Source: Paramecium octaurelia (taxonomy: Eukaryota; Ciliophora; Oligohymenophorea; Peniculida; Parameciidae). From it: a DNA stretch of 64,000 nt. Every line of letters starts with the position of its first letter. Position 1 is the stretch's first letter. The stretch is taken from assembly GCA_905182995.1 (NCBI GenBank), contig CAJJDP010000022.1:128986-192985 (forward strand), given 5' to 3'. The translations under genes were made by a program, and so were the position numbers. Positions 1 through 11,997 of this stretch are shown here, in pieces. Under the pieces are notes generated by a model, which was given only the letters and a program-made list of their open reading frames with translations, was not told the DNA's origin and did no database searches.

Positions 1-3000
1 AAAATTAGAGTCTGGATAGAGGAAATCTCCGTAATAAAAGGAAATGAATGAAATTGAATCCCGTCTACTCAGGAAATGCTTTTTGTACTTGGATGATGAT
101 GGATGCAGATAATACATTAAGAATTCTGAATTAAATTAACAACTTTATGCCTTCTTTGTTGAACATGAAAATTAAGAATTGAAGAGAGAATATAGTTTAT
201 AATTATTAAACATGAAGAATACTCCAGAAAGTTAGATACTAATTAAAATACTATTGGAGGATGTTTTAAAGAGTGTCATATCAAATAATAAATAAAGGTG
301 TGATCATTTCTTTGAATTCTGTTGTAATTTAATATATCAAGAGGAAAACCTGAATATTCAAAAATTGAATTTTGAGGAATTGTTAGTCTACATAAGGCAC
401 AACTTGGAAAAATTACCATACAATGAAAACACAATCAAGGATTAGGATCAGATTTTGATTGGGCTACTTAAATTGTTAAATGCATTAATTGATAGAATCC
501 AGTCACTCTCAACTCACAAAGGGTTATTCGAATAAATACTTAGTTATTTGTTTGAAAATGAAGGAGAAACAAGATGCAAATGCAAGTCGCAATAATCCAG
601 GACAGCTGGGTTCAATTGTTTCTTTACGTTATTGAAATCTACTTAAAATATGCAAAAATTCTTAGATGTTGTGTCCCCTCTGCATTATACACATACGTGG
701 AGAACAAAGAATTTCAATGATTGGAATATTCAAAGTAAATTTCATGAGAAATCATCAACTGGATATGTTGGTCTCTATAATTTGGGATGCATTTGTTACA
801 TGAATTCCTTACTTCAATAGTTATATATGGTACCTGCTTTTCGTGAAAAATTGTTACAAATAGAGGATAAAAGCACAGGAGCATTAGAAGAGAATTTATT
901 GCATTAACTAAAGTGCTTATTTTTGGCTCTTAAGCATTCATAGAAGTAGTATCACAATCCTAAGAAATTCTGTCATGCCTTCAAGGATTTGGATGGACAT
1001 CCAACAAATATATTTGAATAGATGGATGTTGATGAATTTTGCAATTTGTTGATGGATAGAATAGAGTTAAGCATCAAATCTACCTCTGATGAAGACCTAG
1101 TTAAAAGAAATTTTGGAGGAGTGATATCTAATGAAATTATTGGAAAGACATGTCCACACTATTCAGAAAGAGAGGAACCCTTCTTTGCCATTTCATTACC
1201 AGTGGCTAATAAGAAGAATCTAGAAGAGTGTCTATAAACATTGGTTCATGGGGATTTACTCGAAGGAGAGAATGCTTATAGTTGTGAATAGTGCAACAAA
1301 AAGGTGAGTGCTTTAAAGAGAACTTGTATTAAAAAGTTACCTGATCATCTAATTTTAGTTTTGAAGAGATTCAATTTCGATTTTGACTTGATGGCGAAAG
1401 CCAAGATAAATGAAAGAATAGAATTCCCATTTGAATTAGATCTTTTGCCTTATTCATAATAAGGACTGAGACAATAGGAGAATAGGGCTAATCCAGAGAA
1501 TGGATAAGATAATCCCTCAGAATATTACCAATATAGATTAAGTGGAGTTGTTATTCACATTGGTTCAGCTGATTGTGGACATTATTACTCATTCATTTAA
1601 GATAGAGTTGATTTCAACAAATGGTATGAATTTAATGATATAAATGTTTCACCTGCAGATATCAAGGATGTCAAGAATGATGGTTTCGGAGGAGTGGATA
1701 GAATGCTGAAAACTAAATATCCAAGTCAGTTTAAGGATAAGTCAAAAAGTGCCTATATGTTATTTTATGAGAGGATTAAACCATTAAATAATAAAGAGGA
1801 ATTGATGGACATTGAATTAGATTAGAAGACTTCCTAATTCCTAGATGAAATACGAGATGAAAATAGAAAGTTCTAGATTTAGAGATTTATTTTCAGTCCT
1901 GAATATTTCATGTTTGTTCAGAATTTGATAAAATTTGAATTGTAACAAAATCAAGTCTCAGAACAGATTGTTAAAACCTTAGTTTTCTTTTATCTGACTT
2001 GTGCAGTAAGAGAGAACGACAAAACCTTCATTTCCAATAATATTTAGGATATTTAGGAGTTACTAAGAAGAGCTCCCAGTACTTGTGAGTGGTTATTGAA
2101 ATGTTTTAATTAATACCAATACATACGAGAGTTCTAGTTTGATTGTTCAAAGAAAATGGTGAGAAAGTATGTGATCTCATTGATAGTGACAGCAATTGAA
2201 ACTGTATAAAAATAGGAAGGATACAAAGTGTTATATGAATATACAGATGACAAACCTAAATCTTTGGTTGCCTCTTTGATTAATTCTTGGATTCGGATGA
2301 TTCCAGATCTAAAGAAGAGTCTCAAAAATTCGATTGAATATTATGATCTGTTTTATAGATTCGCCAAATTAAGTTAGTAGAATTCTTAGTATTTGATTTC
2401 CAAAAAGATAGTGGGGAAATTCTTGGATCTGTTTATGGATGCATTATAAATTAATGTAAGTAAAATACAAATACCAAATAAAGAAATTGCTAGGAAATTG
2501 GATGATCTTAAAGTAATTTAATTTGTAGAAGATCAAAACAATTTCTTGGGATAACAAAACATCCAAAATGTAGATGTGGCCTCTAATTATTATGATGAAC
2601 TTCTTGAGAAGAAATTCGAAAAGTCTATGAATTCTGGTCCATCTACAAGTAGAGTCTATATGTGGAGACTAATTGCCTTCTTACTCAAAACTGAAGGAAA
2701 GAATGCTTTGAGTACTGAAGAATAAAATCTCTTGCAATTTGACAATTCTACGTTGATGGCCATTTTGGAGGAAGGCGATTGTAAATTAGCAATTAGGATG
2801 ATATCTGACATTCTTTCAGTTCTATCCTAAGAAAATTAAAAACAAACTGAAATGATTATTACAGCGATTATAAAATAAATTATGGATAAAGAATACAAGG
2901 AGTACAGAAAATATTTGGTTGTTTTGAAGAGACTATTCATGTTGAAGGATTCTCAATAATAAATCAGAGTAAATATAATAAAATTATTTAATTAGATTCA

Positions 3001-3765
3001 CTAAGGAATGAGTAGATTATTGGAAGTAATGCAAAAGCAATCTCAATATTTCTTTGAAACAGATGTTTGTTAATAATATATTCTCAGGGTATCTATATAA
3101 ATATCTATTAATATTTTAGATGGTTTTCAGGAACCATGCCGTCTATCAATGGATGGTTAAGAATCAAAGGACATGGCAATGGATTATTGAGACAAACAAT
3201 ACTCAATCAAATCCAAATGAGAAACTAATATCAAATAACTCTAATTCATAAAAATGTAATCACAGATTGCACAACATATATCTACCAATTACAACTTAAG
3301 CTTATGCCAAATTGTTGAGTTGGAAGAAATCACAATTCTTGAATCTGGCCAAAGAACCTTTTAAATAAAACGAAGATTTTGATACTGATGATGATCTGAC
3401 AGAAAAGATTGTCAAAGTAGACGATAAAATAGATTACTAGTATAACTATTATTAATATCCTCTAGTGATTAAAATTAATGGCTTACTGCAACTGTCAGTA
3501 GAGTTATGGGCGACTATGTACATCTGACTTTCAGTGGCAAAATGACACCTTAAAATATCGATATCGAATTAGATAATGAAAGACTCGCCCCCTTTAATAC
3601 ATTGTCATCCAACAATAAAATTCCAGGTATTCTATACCATTGATTTCAATAGGATACACGAACAATAATTAAGAAATGGCATTTGAACACTAATCAGATC
3701 CCGATAATGATACTGAAGAGGGTAACAATAATTCTATTAATTAAACTGATTCAGATGATGAGTGA
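1..3765 (+). CDS. USP-family ubiquitin C-terminal hydrolase, 5' truncated
   Basis: Cysteine protease that removes ubiquitin from proteins. The frame is open from base 2, so the start lies left of the window. The Cys box NLGCICYMNSLLQQ has the catalytic Cys codon at 794-796. A CEQCNKK zinc-ribbon half follows, then LKRFNFD, and the His box DCGHYYSF has its His codon at 1580-1582. About 500 residues of helical C-terminal region follow, as in large USP9X/USP34/USP24-type enzymes, ending in an acidic tail, DSDDE. Many TAA/TAG codons fall inside the catalytic domain, showing that they encode Gln. Three small introns are needed: 3089-3119 (31 nt), 3440-3465 (26 nt) and 3627-3652 (26 nt). After their removal the frame runs to TGA 3763-3765. 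Family assignment is firm; the exact orthologue is not. Confidence 0.93.
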
Positions 3766-3834
3766 AATTAAAACATTAAAGTATTACAATAAGCAGTTAA
3801 TATAATTAATAATATATATATATAATTTATTAAG

Positions 3835-4632
3835 ATGTCCAAATCCTGGCAAGTTCATCAAAGTTTATAAGAAAGTTTATGTTCACAATTGAACAAAGAT
3901 GAAATACTTGAAGAGTTTTTACAAGTTTGTAATCACATAGCAAATGAAGATTAAAATAGTATCAAAAGTTTGAATTCAAAATTATAAACTATTAAAAAAC
4001 ACTACGCCTAACAGAAATGCAGAATTGATCATCAATTTAAATACATACAGACATTATTGGAATAAAAAAGGAAAGAATTAATCACTTAATTAAATAATCA
4101 TGAAATGGAATTAGATAAAACATTCAAAAACTTAAGGGATGAAGTCACCCAAATCTAGTCAGTTGTCTTTAATATCCAGAATGACATATTGAGTAATAGA
4201 TAAGAAATTTTATCAGAAGTAGATGAAGAAACCTTTTAGAATATCCTCACCCAGTTTGATCAATAAATATAAATGGCTTAAAACTATAAGAAAGAACTCT
4301 TGTCAACCAAAATAACATTAATTATAATAGAAGAGTGGACAGCTAGTCATCAAGATGTGATTAAGCATCTCCTTAATTAATCAATAACAATAAAGGATTA
4401 CTAAAAATAAATCGAACCTCATCATTCAGAAATGAGTGCCTCTACTTGTAGTGATAAGATGTATTCATCGAACAGATCAAGTTAAGAGCTTCCAATTAAA
4501 CAAACTCCCTTAATAATCAGTTTTGATCAAAAGTACTATCTGCAATCAAAGTAGACTGACATAACAAAATCTGATTCAGATATCCATGACAGTTGTGAAT
4601 CAGATTTTTTAGAAGAATGGGCAAAACAATGA
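3835..4632 (+). CDS. Coiled-coil protein of unknown function, 265 aa
   Basis: A single exon runs from ATG 3835 to TGA 4630-4632 with no in-frame TGA and many TAA/TAG Gln codons. The start lies 69 bp after the USP stop. The first two thirds are charged and heptad-like, rich in Q, K, E and L, suggesting a coiled coil. The last third is Ser-rich and ends in an acidic stretch, CESDFLEEW. There is no membrane segment or signal peptide. The shape recalls the coiled-coil region after a B-box, but no B-box is present. I do not recognise the protein. Confidence 0.8.
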
Positions 4633-5239
4633 TTTGCTTACTAAAATATCTAATTTTGTTTGTATTATATATAAATCAATTACTAAAAATAATTCTAATT
4701 TCTTATAATACATTTAATAATGAAATCTTCTCTACTTCAACTTTTGATAATCATGGATCTATATTGTTTTTAAATCTGAACTTTTATACTTTCTTAATTG
4801 TTTTAATTCTCTCCTTTTCGCAACCAAAATGTGGAACTTATTTAAATATATATTAGTCTTTAGTATATTAATAATCATTTCTTTCTTGAACTGGAGTGGA
4901 GTGGAAAGGGTAAAATTAAGATTCCTTTGACAATGAATAAAAGACATTTTATATTATATTGATTTAATTCGCAAGAATAAATTAATGTTTTCTTATCCTT
5001 TCCAAATATTTATTTAAAATTCTCTTTAATTGGTATAATCAGTTTTTGCATTCAGAAATATACAAATCTATTCAACCATTTTTATAATTGTTATTAAGAA
5101 CTTCAGTTATACTCAAACATTTCTGATTTAAGAGGACTTAGTTTTTTCGTAATGAATTGATAAGACTTGTTGTTATTACAACTAAATTCTGGTAATTTAA
5201 TATGATTTTAATAAATATTTAAATAAAATAAAACAAGGC
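4633..5239. other. Intergenic, AT-rich
   Basis: This 607-bp stretch separates the coiled-coil gene from RPS29. Only short open frames occur on either strand and they lack family features. The last part must hold the RPS29 promoter and 5' UTR. No RNA gene or repeat was seen. Confidence 0.6.
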
Positions 5240-5454
5240 ATGCCAAATCACTTATTCAGAACACACCCAAGAACTTATGGAAAAGATTCCAGAGGTAATT
5301 CGCATCTTAATTTGTTAGAGTGCAGAGTATGTGGTGCTAGATAAGGTTTGATCAGAAAATATGGTATGAATGTCTGCAGAAGATGTTTTAGAGAAAATTA
5401 TGAATTGATTGGTTTCCATAAGGTAAATATTTAAACATAATTCAGTACAATTGA
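5240..5454 (+). CDS. RPS29: 40S ribosomal protein uS14 (RPS29)
   Basis: Zinc-binding protein of the small ribosomal subunit head. Splicing two introns, 5295-5318 (24 nt) and 5423-5445 (23 nt), gives a 55-residue protein, against about 56 in other eukaryotes. It carries the family core: HPRTYGKDSRECRVCG, then GLIRKYGMNVCRRCFRE and IGFHKYN at the end. Both CxxC halves of the zinc site are present (CRVC and CRRC). The first intron is a multiple of three and has no in-frame TGA, so unspliced RNA would give a protein with 8 extra residues placed just before the first zinc-binding Cys. The last exon codes only Tyr-Asn-stop. Identification is very secure. Confidence 0.96.
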
Positions 5455-5539
5455 TCAGCGTTTTGATATATTAATAAAAAAATATGCACATTTATATACT
5501 ATTCCAATATTTTCTTTATTAATATTAAATAAACAATTC

Positions 5540-6179
5540 ATGTCCTTGATTCTTTAAAATCTTTACTTAGGAGGTGTGGATGTTGCCAAGGATATTAAGT
5601 TTATAAAAGAAAAAAACATAAAATACATCCTTATATGTGCTAAAGGAATACAATAATATTACCCTAATAAAGTTTAATATAAGCAACTCAACATTTCAGA
5701 TAATCCTTGTACATTGATAATCACATATTTGCCAGAATCCTTAGAGTTTATAAATTAAAACATAAGTACATTGTAAATGTAACTTTATAGAAAATGCAGC
5801 CATTTTAGTGCATTGTTTAGGAGGTAAATCTAGATCAGTTTCTGTGGTAATCGCCTATGTTATGTTTTCACTGCATGTCTCATATGAATAAGCATTTCAA
5901 CATGTCAAACAACATCATTTCAAGGCCTAACCAAACGTTGGATTTATTAAGCAATTAAACATTTTTTAAACAGTCTTAGAAATTTATGGAAAGCCAAAAC
6001 AGAATGATTTCAAAGTCTTAAACTAGATTATGTATGATAATAATATAGAGAGTCAAGTAAAACAAAAGCTTAATTAAATACAGTTTAAAAACAATTATGA
6101 AATAGAATAAAATGAAGATGAGGAAGAGGCTATTTAAGAAGATCTAAATGTTTAGTTTATTTAGTAAAAATAAAAATGA
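5540..6179 (+). CDS. Dual-specificity protein phosphatase, active-type
   Basis: Cys-dependent phosphatase of the DSP/MKP type. It starts MSLILQNLYLGGVDVAKD, the usual opening of a DSP domain. The signature HCLGGKSRS is intact, matching HC-x5-R-S with catalytic Cys and Arg. VVIAYVMF and the YEQAFQHVK...PNVGFIKQL helices follow. A 25-nt intron (5766-5790) sits just before the active-site exon and restores the frame. The C-terminal 60 residues are Gln- and acid-rich. The protein is about 204 residues, with TGA at 6177-6179. Substrate is unknown. It starts 85 bp after the RPS29 stop. Confidence 0.9.
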
Positions 6180-6436
6180 ATGAAAATTTTGTTATTTCAA
6201 TCTTTTTTACACTAATTTCTATATTATATAATTAATTCTTTATTAAAATATGATTAAAAACAATTAGATCATCATTATTCAAACTTATAGCTTGATGTTA
6301 TATAGGCCTTTATTAAATACATCATGAATTTGTTTATAACATGTTGATTAAATAAATATATTTAAGAAATCAGTTTTTTTTCTAAAATTTCCTTATTACA
6401 AGTTGAAGAGTTTGGTTATAAAAATGGAAAAATCAA

Positions 6437-6838
6437 TCAAAATTTTATCATTTTGTAGTAGAGCTCAATTACATAAGCACTTTGATTACACAGTTTCATA
6501 TCAGTACCTATGTTACTTTGTCCAGACACTTTGAGATACTCATTAGATTTATTTAAACAACTAATATAGAAAAGTAATTATCCATTAATTTAAAGTTGTG
6601 TATTTGAAGAGTTCTTTTTTGAAATTAAATAATTTTAAGGAAATCTTGAAAAATTGATTAAAAAATTTATAGATAATATTTATTTTTCTGAATTCAAGTC
6701 AAATGAAATAATGATTCTTATATTTTTGAAGCAAAATTTTATGCTTTAGAATTATTGACTGGACAAAATAGAATGGCTTGATTGTTATAGAAGTTGTGAT
6801 TGAGGGCTTTTTAGTACCTAATACAAAATGTAATTCAT
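6437..6838 (-). CDS. Possible small Ser/Gln-rich protein, 133 aa
   Basis: The open frame reads from ATG at 6838 down to TGA at 6437-6439 on the minus strand with no internal TGA. The composition is protein-like: an S/Q-rich start, then IIISFDLNSEKQ and a mixed polar/hydrophobic C-terminal half. No family is recognised and there is no signal peptide. The length is within what chance can give here, so it may be noncoding or a decayed gene. Confidence 0.25.
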
Positions 6839-7894
6839 TGTTAAGATCAATAGTAAATTCAGTTTTATTTTTTACTTTCAGTTTTGGCTTAGATGAATGT
6901 GTTCAACTTTTGTGGGTCTAGAAGTGTGATTAAAATGTAATGATTCTTTTTGTATTGAAAAATGAAAGTCTAAGAATCAAATGTAAAATGGTCGTAAAAA
7001 AGTAAAGATTAAAATTACTTTTAGCTAATTTAAGAGGACCGTCAAAAATTTAATACCAATCCTATTTTCAAGTAGTAAAACGATAAATAAAATGTCGAGA
7101 TGGGTCTATTTTTAAATTTTTTCTAAATTGTGATTGGCAACAATATGTAAGGTCCTCAAAAGAATGCATCGCATAAAGTTTAAGCCTCTAGATTCAGTGT
7201 ACATGATCCTGTATTAATGATAGAGAAGGAAAGCATTTTATTAAAATTAATTTATTATATGAACTTAAAGGTAATTAAAGGGTGTAAAAAGCATTCTTTA
7301 ATAAGGAGGCGTCCTAATATAATTCAATTTTGGGTATGCTATATGCTTCTTAGGACATAGAATTGAGGATAGAAAATTCTGGCACTCCCAATTTATTAAT
7401 TCATATAATTTAGGTTGAATCCAGTTGTGGTACCAATTCCTAAAATAACATAAAAAATTTGGAATTGTAGGGAAAGTGATGCATATGTTGTTACAATACA
7501 GCTGATACTACAGAAAGTCCAATTGGAAATTGATATAAAAATACTTAAATTTTATCTTCTTGAAAAAAAATAAAAACATAGCAAAATAACTAGACATTAT
7601 ATTTGCTGATTCACCAAGTGATGAATTGAAATGAATTTAGAGAGTTGTATTTGGTTGTGGAAGTAGTGGAAACCCAAAATTGTCATTAATTTATTATTAT
7701 TAATAATTAAAATTCAATTAATCAATTCAGTTTTTTTGATATCTATAAGGAATAATTATTTAAAAAAGCCTTTAATATTTTCACTAAGTAGGAAAACGAT
7801 AATTAATCTCGTTATCTGATTTGAAAGCAAAATAAATTCATTTGGAAATTATTTAAAAAATCTTTTTTTAACACATATAAATTACGAGATTGTA

Positions 7895-8260
7895 ATGAAT
7901 TTCGATGATGCTTCTTTATCTTCACTTCATACTTATAGAGTAAAGACTCGATAACAACTCAAGGGCATATAACATTCCATCTAAAAGTCCAAAAGAAAAT
8001 ACTGCCACATTTCTCCTGAAAGAAAGAATTAATTAATTTCCTTAGTCCTCGATAAAAAGCTGAGAATCAAAGATGTATATATATATAGTAACCCTTCCTT
8101 AGGCTGCTATTATTTGTAATTTAAATTACTCCACTGCAAAAACTATACTCTATACTTTGAGACATCGACCACCCAAATCAGCTGGATTCAAATAATTATC
8201 GGATAACTGCAAAGCCAGATTAACATTGAAAACTCTCATAAAGGGGAAACTCATGAATGA
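7895..8260 (+). CDS. Possible small protein, PH-domain-like ending, 121 aa
   Basis: The open frame runs from ATG 7895 to TGA 8258-8260. The sequence is rich in K/R/Q at the start. It then alternates hydrophobic residues as in beta strands (DVYIYSNPSLGCYYLQFKLL) and ends with a Trp-containing helix, QISWIQIIIGQLQ. This resembles the last strands and C-terminal helix of a PH domain, although the domain would be incomplete. No intron is needed. It is either a small real gene or the remnant of a longer one. Confidence 0.35.
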
Positions 8261-8800
8261 ATATGATTATTATACATATTTGAATTAAAGCTGAAGAACT
8301 TTCATATATACACATAATATAAAAAGCTCGGAAATAAATATATTTCATCTCTTGAGAATTCTTCAAAGACTAGGATAATAGTCAAAAATTTTGGCTTATA
8401 GATCCATTTCTTGATTAAAAACTGAATATTAAACAAGCTTGTAATTTCCAATTATAACAAAAACTGTTGTCTGATTTCTAGATAATTTCTTTTCCATTTC
8501 CTTTTTGTCGGTCTCATTCATTTATAAATAAATTGGTACTAAAAATAACCTCATAAAGATTTAATTATAATAAGTCGGTTTCAATGGACAAAATTATCCT
8601 ACAACTTATGGTAATAATTAAAATCAACATTGCAGGAGGGAAATCGATAGAATGAAATATTTATAACAATTTAAATGCTATAGTCTTATTGTTCATAGTT
8701 TTAAGTCTATTTATTAGTTAATATTATTTTAACAATCAGAATATTCAAAAATTATTTAAAATTCATTGATAATTAGATTATAAAATATAAAATATAATTA

Positions 8801-10041
8801 ATGAGTGCATAACCACAGCAATAAATAATATTTGGTGCTTGCAAAGTTAAGGATGGATTGTACATAGGTGATGAATATGCTGCTAAAGTAATATATTTTA
8901 AATTTAATAATGTAGGACATAGAATTTATTGTGGCAAACAAAATTGGCTATATTGTTAATTGTTCTTCGGATTCTATTGAAAATCTCTTAGAAAACATTG
9001 GAATCATGTATTTCTCATTTTAATGGCCAGAAGATTAACCAGAAGTAAAAGTTTTTTATTTTAATCAAGATAGTTGTATCAAAAGACTTTGTAAATAAAG
9101 TTCATGAGTTTATAGAGGAAAGTGTTACTTTGGGTTAGAGTTGTTTGATAACCTCCTTGCATGGATAGAGCAGAGCTTGCTCCTTGGTTACAATTTATTT
9201 AATGAATAAGTATGATTGTTAATTATTAACTTAAGATTCAAATGGTCACTTTATAAAACACTAGAATATTTGAACTCTCGGAGAAGTGATTTAGAAATCA
9301 AAACATCCTTTTTCACTGTTCTCAATCAAATTGAGAAATTGCTTAATCCAGAAACTCTCTCTAAAAAATGGGAAATGTTAAATTCATAATTTATTAATTT
9401 TTAGACAATCCAACACAACTCCAGATGAAATCATTATCACCAATACATTTTTCAATGCTCAATCATAATAGATAGATTAAATTTATATTTAACCAACAGA
9501 GTTCTAAAAAATGAACAATAAGTCCTATATTTCCATTATAGGTTGGACAGAACAACATGTTCAATAAAAACATAATCCTCTTAATTAATTTAAATCAATT
9601 CTCAAAGTATTAAATCTCTATATTTAGGGATCCAATGCTGTTTTTACAAAGGATGGAGGAAATAGAAAACTTGCACTTAAATCATTTTCTGTAAATAAAG
9701 AAAACATCCCTGAAAGTGTACCTCAAAGGAAAAACACTCCTTCATAGAGGTCTACACAACGAAGCACCAGCAATCCTAAATAATTACAGTAGCCCTTAAT
9801 TGCCTCTCAGTTCATTAATTAATCTCAACTTCCCCCTCAAAATCTATAGAATCAAACTTCCAATCAGACTTAGAAGATTCCACCAAAAACTATACAAGCA
9901 CTCCCTCCTTCAGGATAGAATTCAAAAAAGTCCTTAATTATCTAAAAAGAACCTAGTTTACATAAAAAAAGCAGTGGCAATTAAGTGGTATATCCGGTAA
10001 AAATCTTAAGACCGAAAATGCCTAATTTTGATAATATTTGA
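8801..10041 (+). CDS. Dual-specificity-phosphatase-like protein lacking the catalytic Cys
   Basis: The DSP fold is recognisable. IIFGACKVKDGLYIGDEYAA leads into IVNCSSDSIEN, then the loop position, the helix ACSLVTIYLM, and WSLYKTLEYLNSRRSDLEI. At the active-site loop the sequence is TSLHGQSRA instead of HC-x5-RS, so both the His and the nucleophilic Cys are replaced while the Arg is kept. This predicts a phosphate-binding pseudophosphatase, as in STYX-type proteins. Four introns restore the frame: 8888-8915, 9045-9069, 9210-9235 and 9377-9404. The C-terminal half is long, basic and rich in Ser, Pro and Gln, probably disordered. TGA is at 10039-10041. Confidence 0.85.
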
Positions 10042-10346
10042 TACAATTTTAGTTTATTTAGTTAATGTTACTTCTATGTAAAACTAATTATCACTTAACA
10101 AAAACTAAAAATATTTTTAATTTTTTTTATCTCATAATTTACTTTAAAGAAATCATATAAAAAATAATTTATTAATTATTTAATAAATAAATTACAGCTT
10201 GCTGAGGTACAAATTAGTTTTCCTTTACATTAAATTCATTTGGAATATGAGGATTTTGAGGGAAAGTATATATAGCATTAATTTATTAATTAAAAGCCAC
10301 TTAATTCTTATTTATAAACAATAATTTCTTCATAAATTACGTCAAA
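10042..10346. other. Intergenic, AT-rich
   Basis: A 305-bp gap between the pseudophosphatase and the DNase II gene. It is poly-A/T rich with no open frame of interest, and must hold the promoter of the downstream gene. Nothing else seen. Confidence 0.6.
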
Positions 10347-11520
10347 ATGTCCTCTTTAAAAAGTTTTGTACTTTTTTCCTCCTTGCTCTTCCTTGTTTTT
10401 GGGTAGACCTGCATAGATCATAGCGGAAATGCTATAGACTGGTGGTTTATTTTGAAGATGCCAACAGATAAAACTTTTAGTGTTAGAGGTAAAATAATTT
10501 CAATATTTAAGGAATGGACTATTTGTATTGTGATGCCAATAATAACTGTGGTACTTTTGATTGGCAAACTGATCAATTGGACGATTTGACATCTCCATTA
10601 TAAAGAACTATAGCTTAAATAGATTTCCATGATGATAATGTAATGAGCGTCCTTTGGAGCGATTAACCTTGGAACAAGAATACTATTTCCGACAGAGCTC
10701 ATTCAAAGGGTATTTTGAGTGCCAACATCAATGGAGACGCATTTCTTATCTCTCACTCCACACCCACCTTCCCAATGCTTGATGACGCATACGAGTAAAA
10801 AATTCAATTCAAAATATATTAGTCAAATTGTATTAGGAATGCCTTCCTCTTCCTAAGTGTACGGTCAACACTATATGTGCTTATCTATTACAACTACCGA
10901 AGCCAACAGATTGGCTACTGAATACATCATTGCTGAAACACTTACCAATAGAGCTAACAGTCCTGCTGCCTTTGCAACAGCTTTCCCTCAATTATACTAG
11001 CTTAAAACTAACTCAAGAACTAAAACTTATCAAACAGAATCTGGAACTGTTTTATCAGTAATTTATTATAATATTCTTCAGGCAGCCCTACAAGATTCAA
11101 TCAAAATATCTTCTAAGGGAGGATTCAAACTAACAGCTTATTCCAAAAATGAAAATCTTGTTGAAGACTTCTATGCTGATGTAGTCGCACCTGCTCTAGG
11201 AGTAGATTTGATCATGGAAACCTGGGGTAACGGAACCGGTGGTCTCTAAGACCCAGTATGCGATTAAGTCCCTAAATCCTATTCCAATTTAGTCAGACAA
11301 CATGGAGTATACAATCTTTTAATATCATCAGGCCTTTTCATTTTCATACACCAAGGATCATTCCAAATACGGCTTAACTGCAACCTCAAACAATGTATGC
11401 TTTTGTGATTTGAACAGATAAACCACCTAATAAAAGAGAGGAGGTGTGGTTTATTGTTTTTAACACAATAGCTTATGGAGCATCATTAACTAATCATTTA
11501 TAAGCAGACAATCATGCTGA
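10347..11520 (+). CDS. Deoxyribonuclease II family acid endonuclease, secreted/lysosomal type
   Basis: DNase II cuts double-stranded DNA at acid pH in lysosomes or food vacuoles. A signal peptide is visible, with hydrophobic SFVLFSSLLFLVFG near the start. Family landmarks follow: DWWFILKMP, GMDYLYCD, the first catalytic His motif AHSKGIL, a Pro/Ser-rich turn (HSTPTFPML), LYGQHYMCLS, and near the end the second HSK motif KDHSKYGLT followed by CFCDLNR. Three introns are needed (10489-10511, 10830-10857, 11307-11331), and each restores the family sequence exactly. TGA is at 11518-11520. In a bacterivorous ciliate it would fit digestion of prey DNA. This role is inferred. Confidence 0.93.
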
Positions 11521-11583
11521 TTTAATTACAAAAATAATTTTTATTAAAACAAACCATATTAATTTATTTTAATATTTTATAAA

Positions 11584-11997
11584 ATGCTCTGCTGTTCAAA
11601 TGCAAAAAAATAAAAAACATCTCAATCCCAAAATGCAATTAAATTGTAAACTCATCAAATCTAATAAGTAATTTTGAATATTACCCTAGGAAGAATCTCT
11701 TAACATAAATGATGAAGCCTGCACATTTCATACTACAATATAAATTCAGCAAATTAACACTATTTAGACCTACAAAATTACTTTAGATCACTAAACTATC
11801 AGGTATTGTTGTTATTAATTGAAAATAGTAGGTCAAATAGTCGTACAAATAATGAACACCTTGCCTAAACTGTCATCGTCGAATAAATTAGAAAAACCCC
11901 ATTTTTTACTTACAAGAAAGGTGGAACCGACATTTCAACCAAATTCTTATCAACTAAGTAAGGGTATACTCTCCTAGTAACAGCTCTTTCAAAATGA
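11584..11997 (+). CDS. Small protein with MLCC start, possible lipid anchor, 121 aa
   Basis: The ATG at 11584 opens MLCCSNAKKQK, a short Cys-Cys start followed by Lys residues, as in proteins anchored by palmitoylation. The middle is Gln- and Thr-rich and the end reads FFTYKKGGTDISTKF. Two introns, 11668-11689 (22 nt) and 11803-11828 (26 nt), keep the frame to TGA 11995-11997. The gene starts 63 bp after the DNase II stop. I do not recognise a family. Splicing was chosen because it gives a coherent reading, so the exact structure is moderately sure. Confidence 0.6.

Larger units (their letters stand above)
6180..8800. other. Gene-poor 2.6-kb stretch with scattered open frames
   Basis: This is the largest poorly coding gap in the window. 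Three protein-like frames stand out under the ciliate code. One is on the minus strand (6437-6838). One on the plus strand (about 7145-7479) needs a 35-nt intron at 7271-7305. The third is on the plus strand (7895-8260). Only the first and third are listed separately. With TGA as the only stop, open frames of 100 codons arise often by chance in DNA this AT-rich, so none is secure. The rest shows no RNA gene or clear repeat. Eroded copies of lost duplicate genes are a reasonable alternative. Confidence 0.5.

Noticed and set aside
4617-4947. Short frames on both strands between the coiled-coil gene and RPS29
   Set aside because: Short, low-complexity and hydrophobic or basic without any domain; one starts inside the end of the upstream gene.
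7145-7609. A longer spliced gene joining three protein-like segments
   Set aside because: The second junction (41-nt intron) leads into a frame that hits TGA quickly when counted exactly, so only a two-exon 99-codon reading to 7479 remains and is left as a weak candidate.
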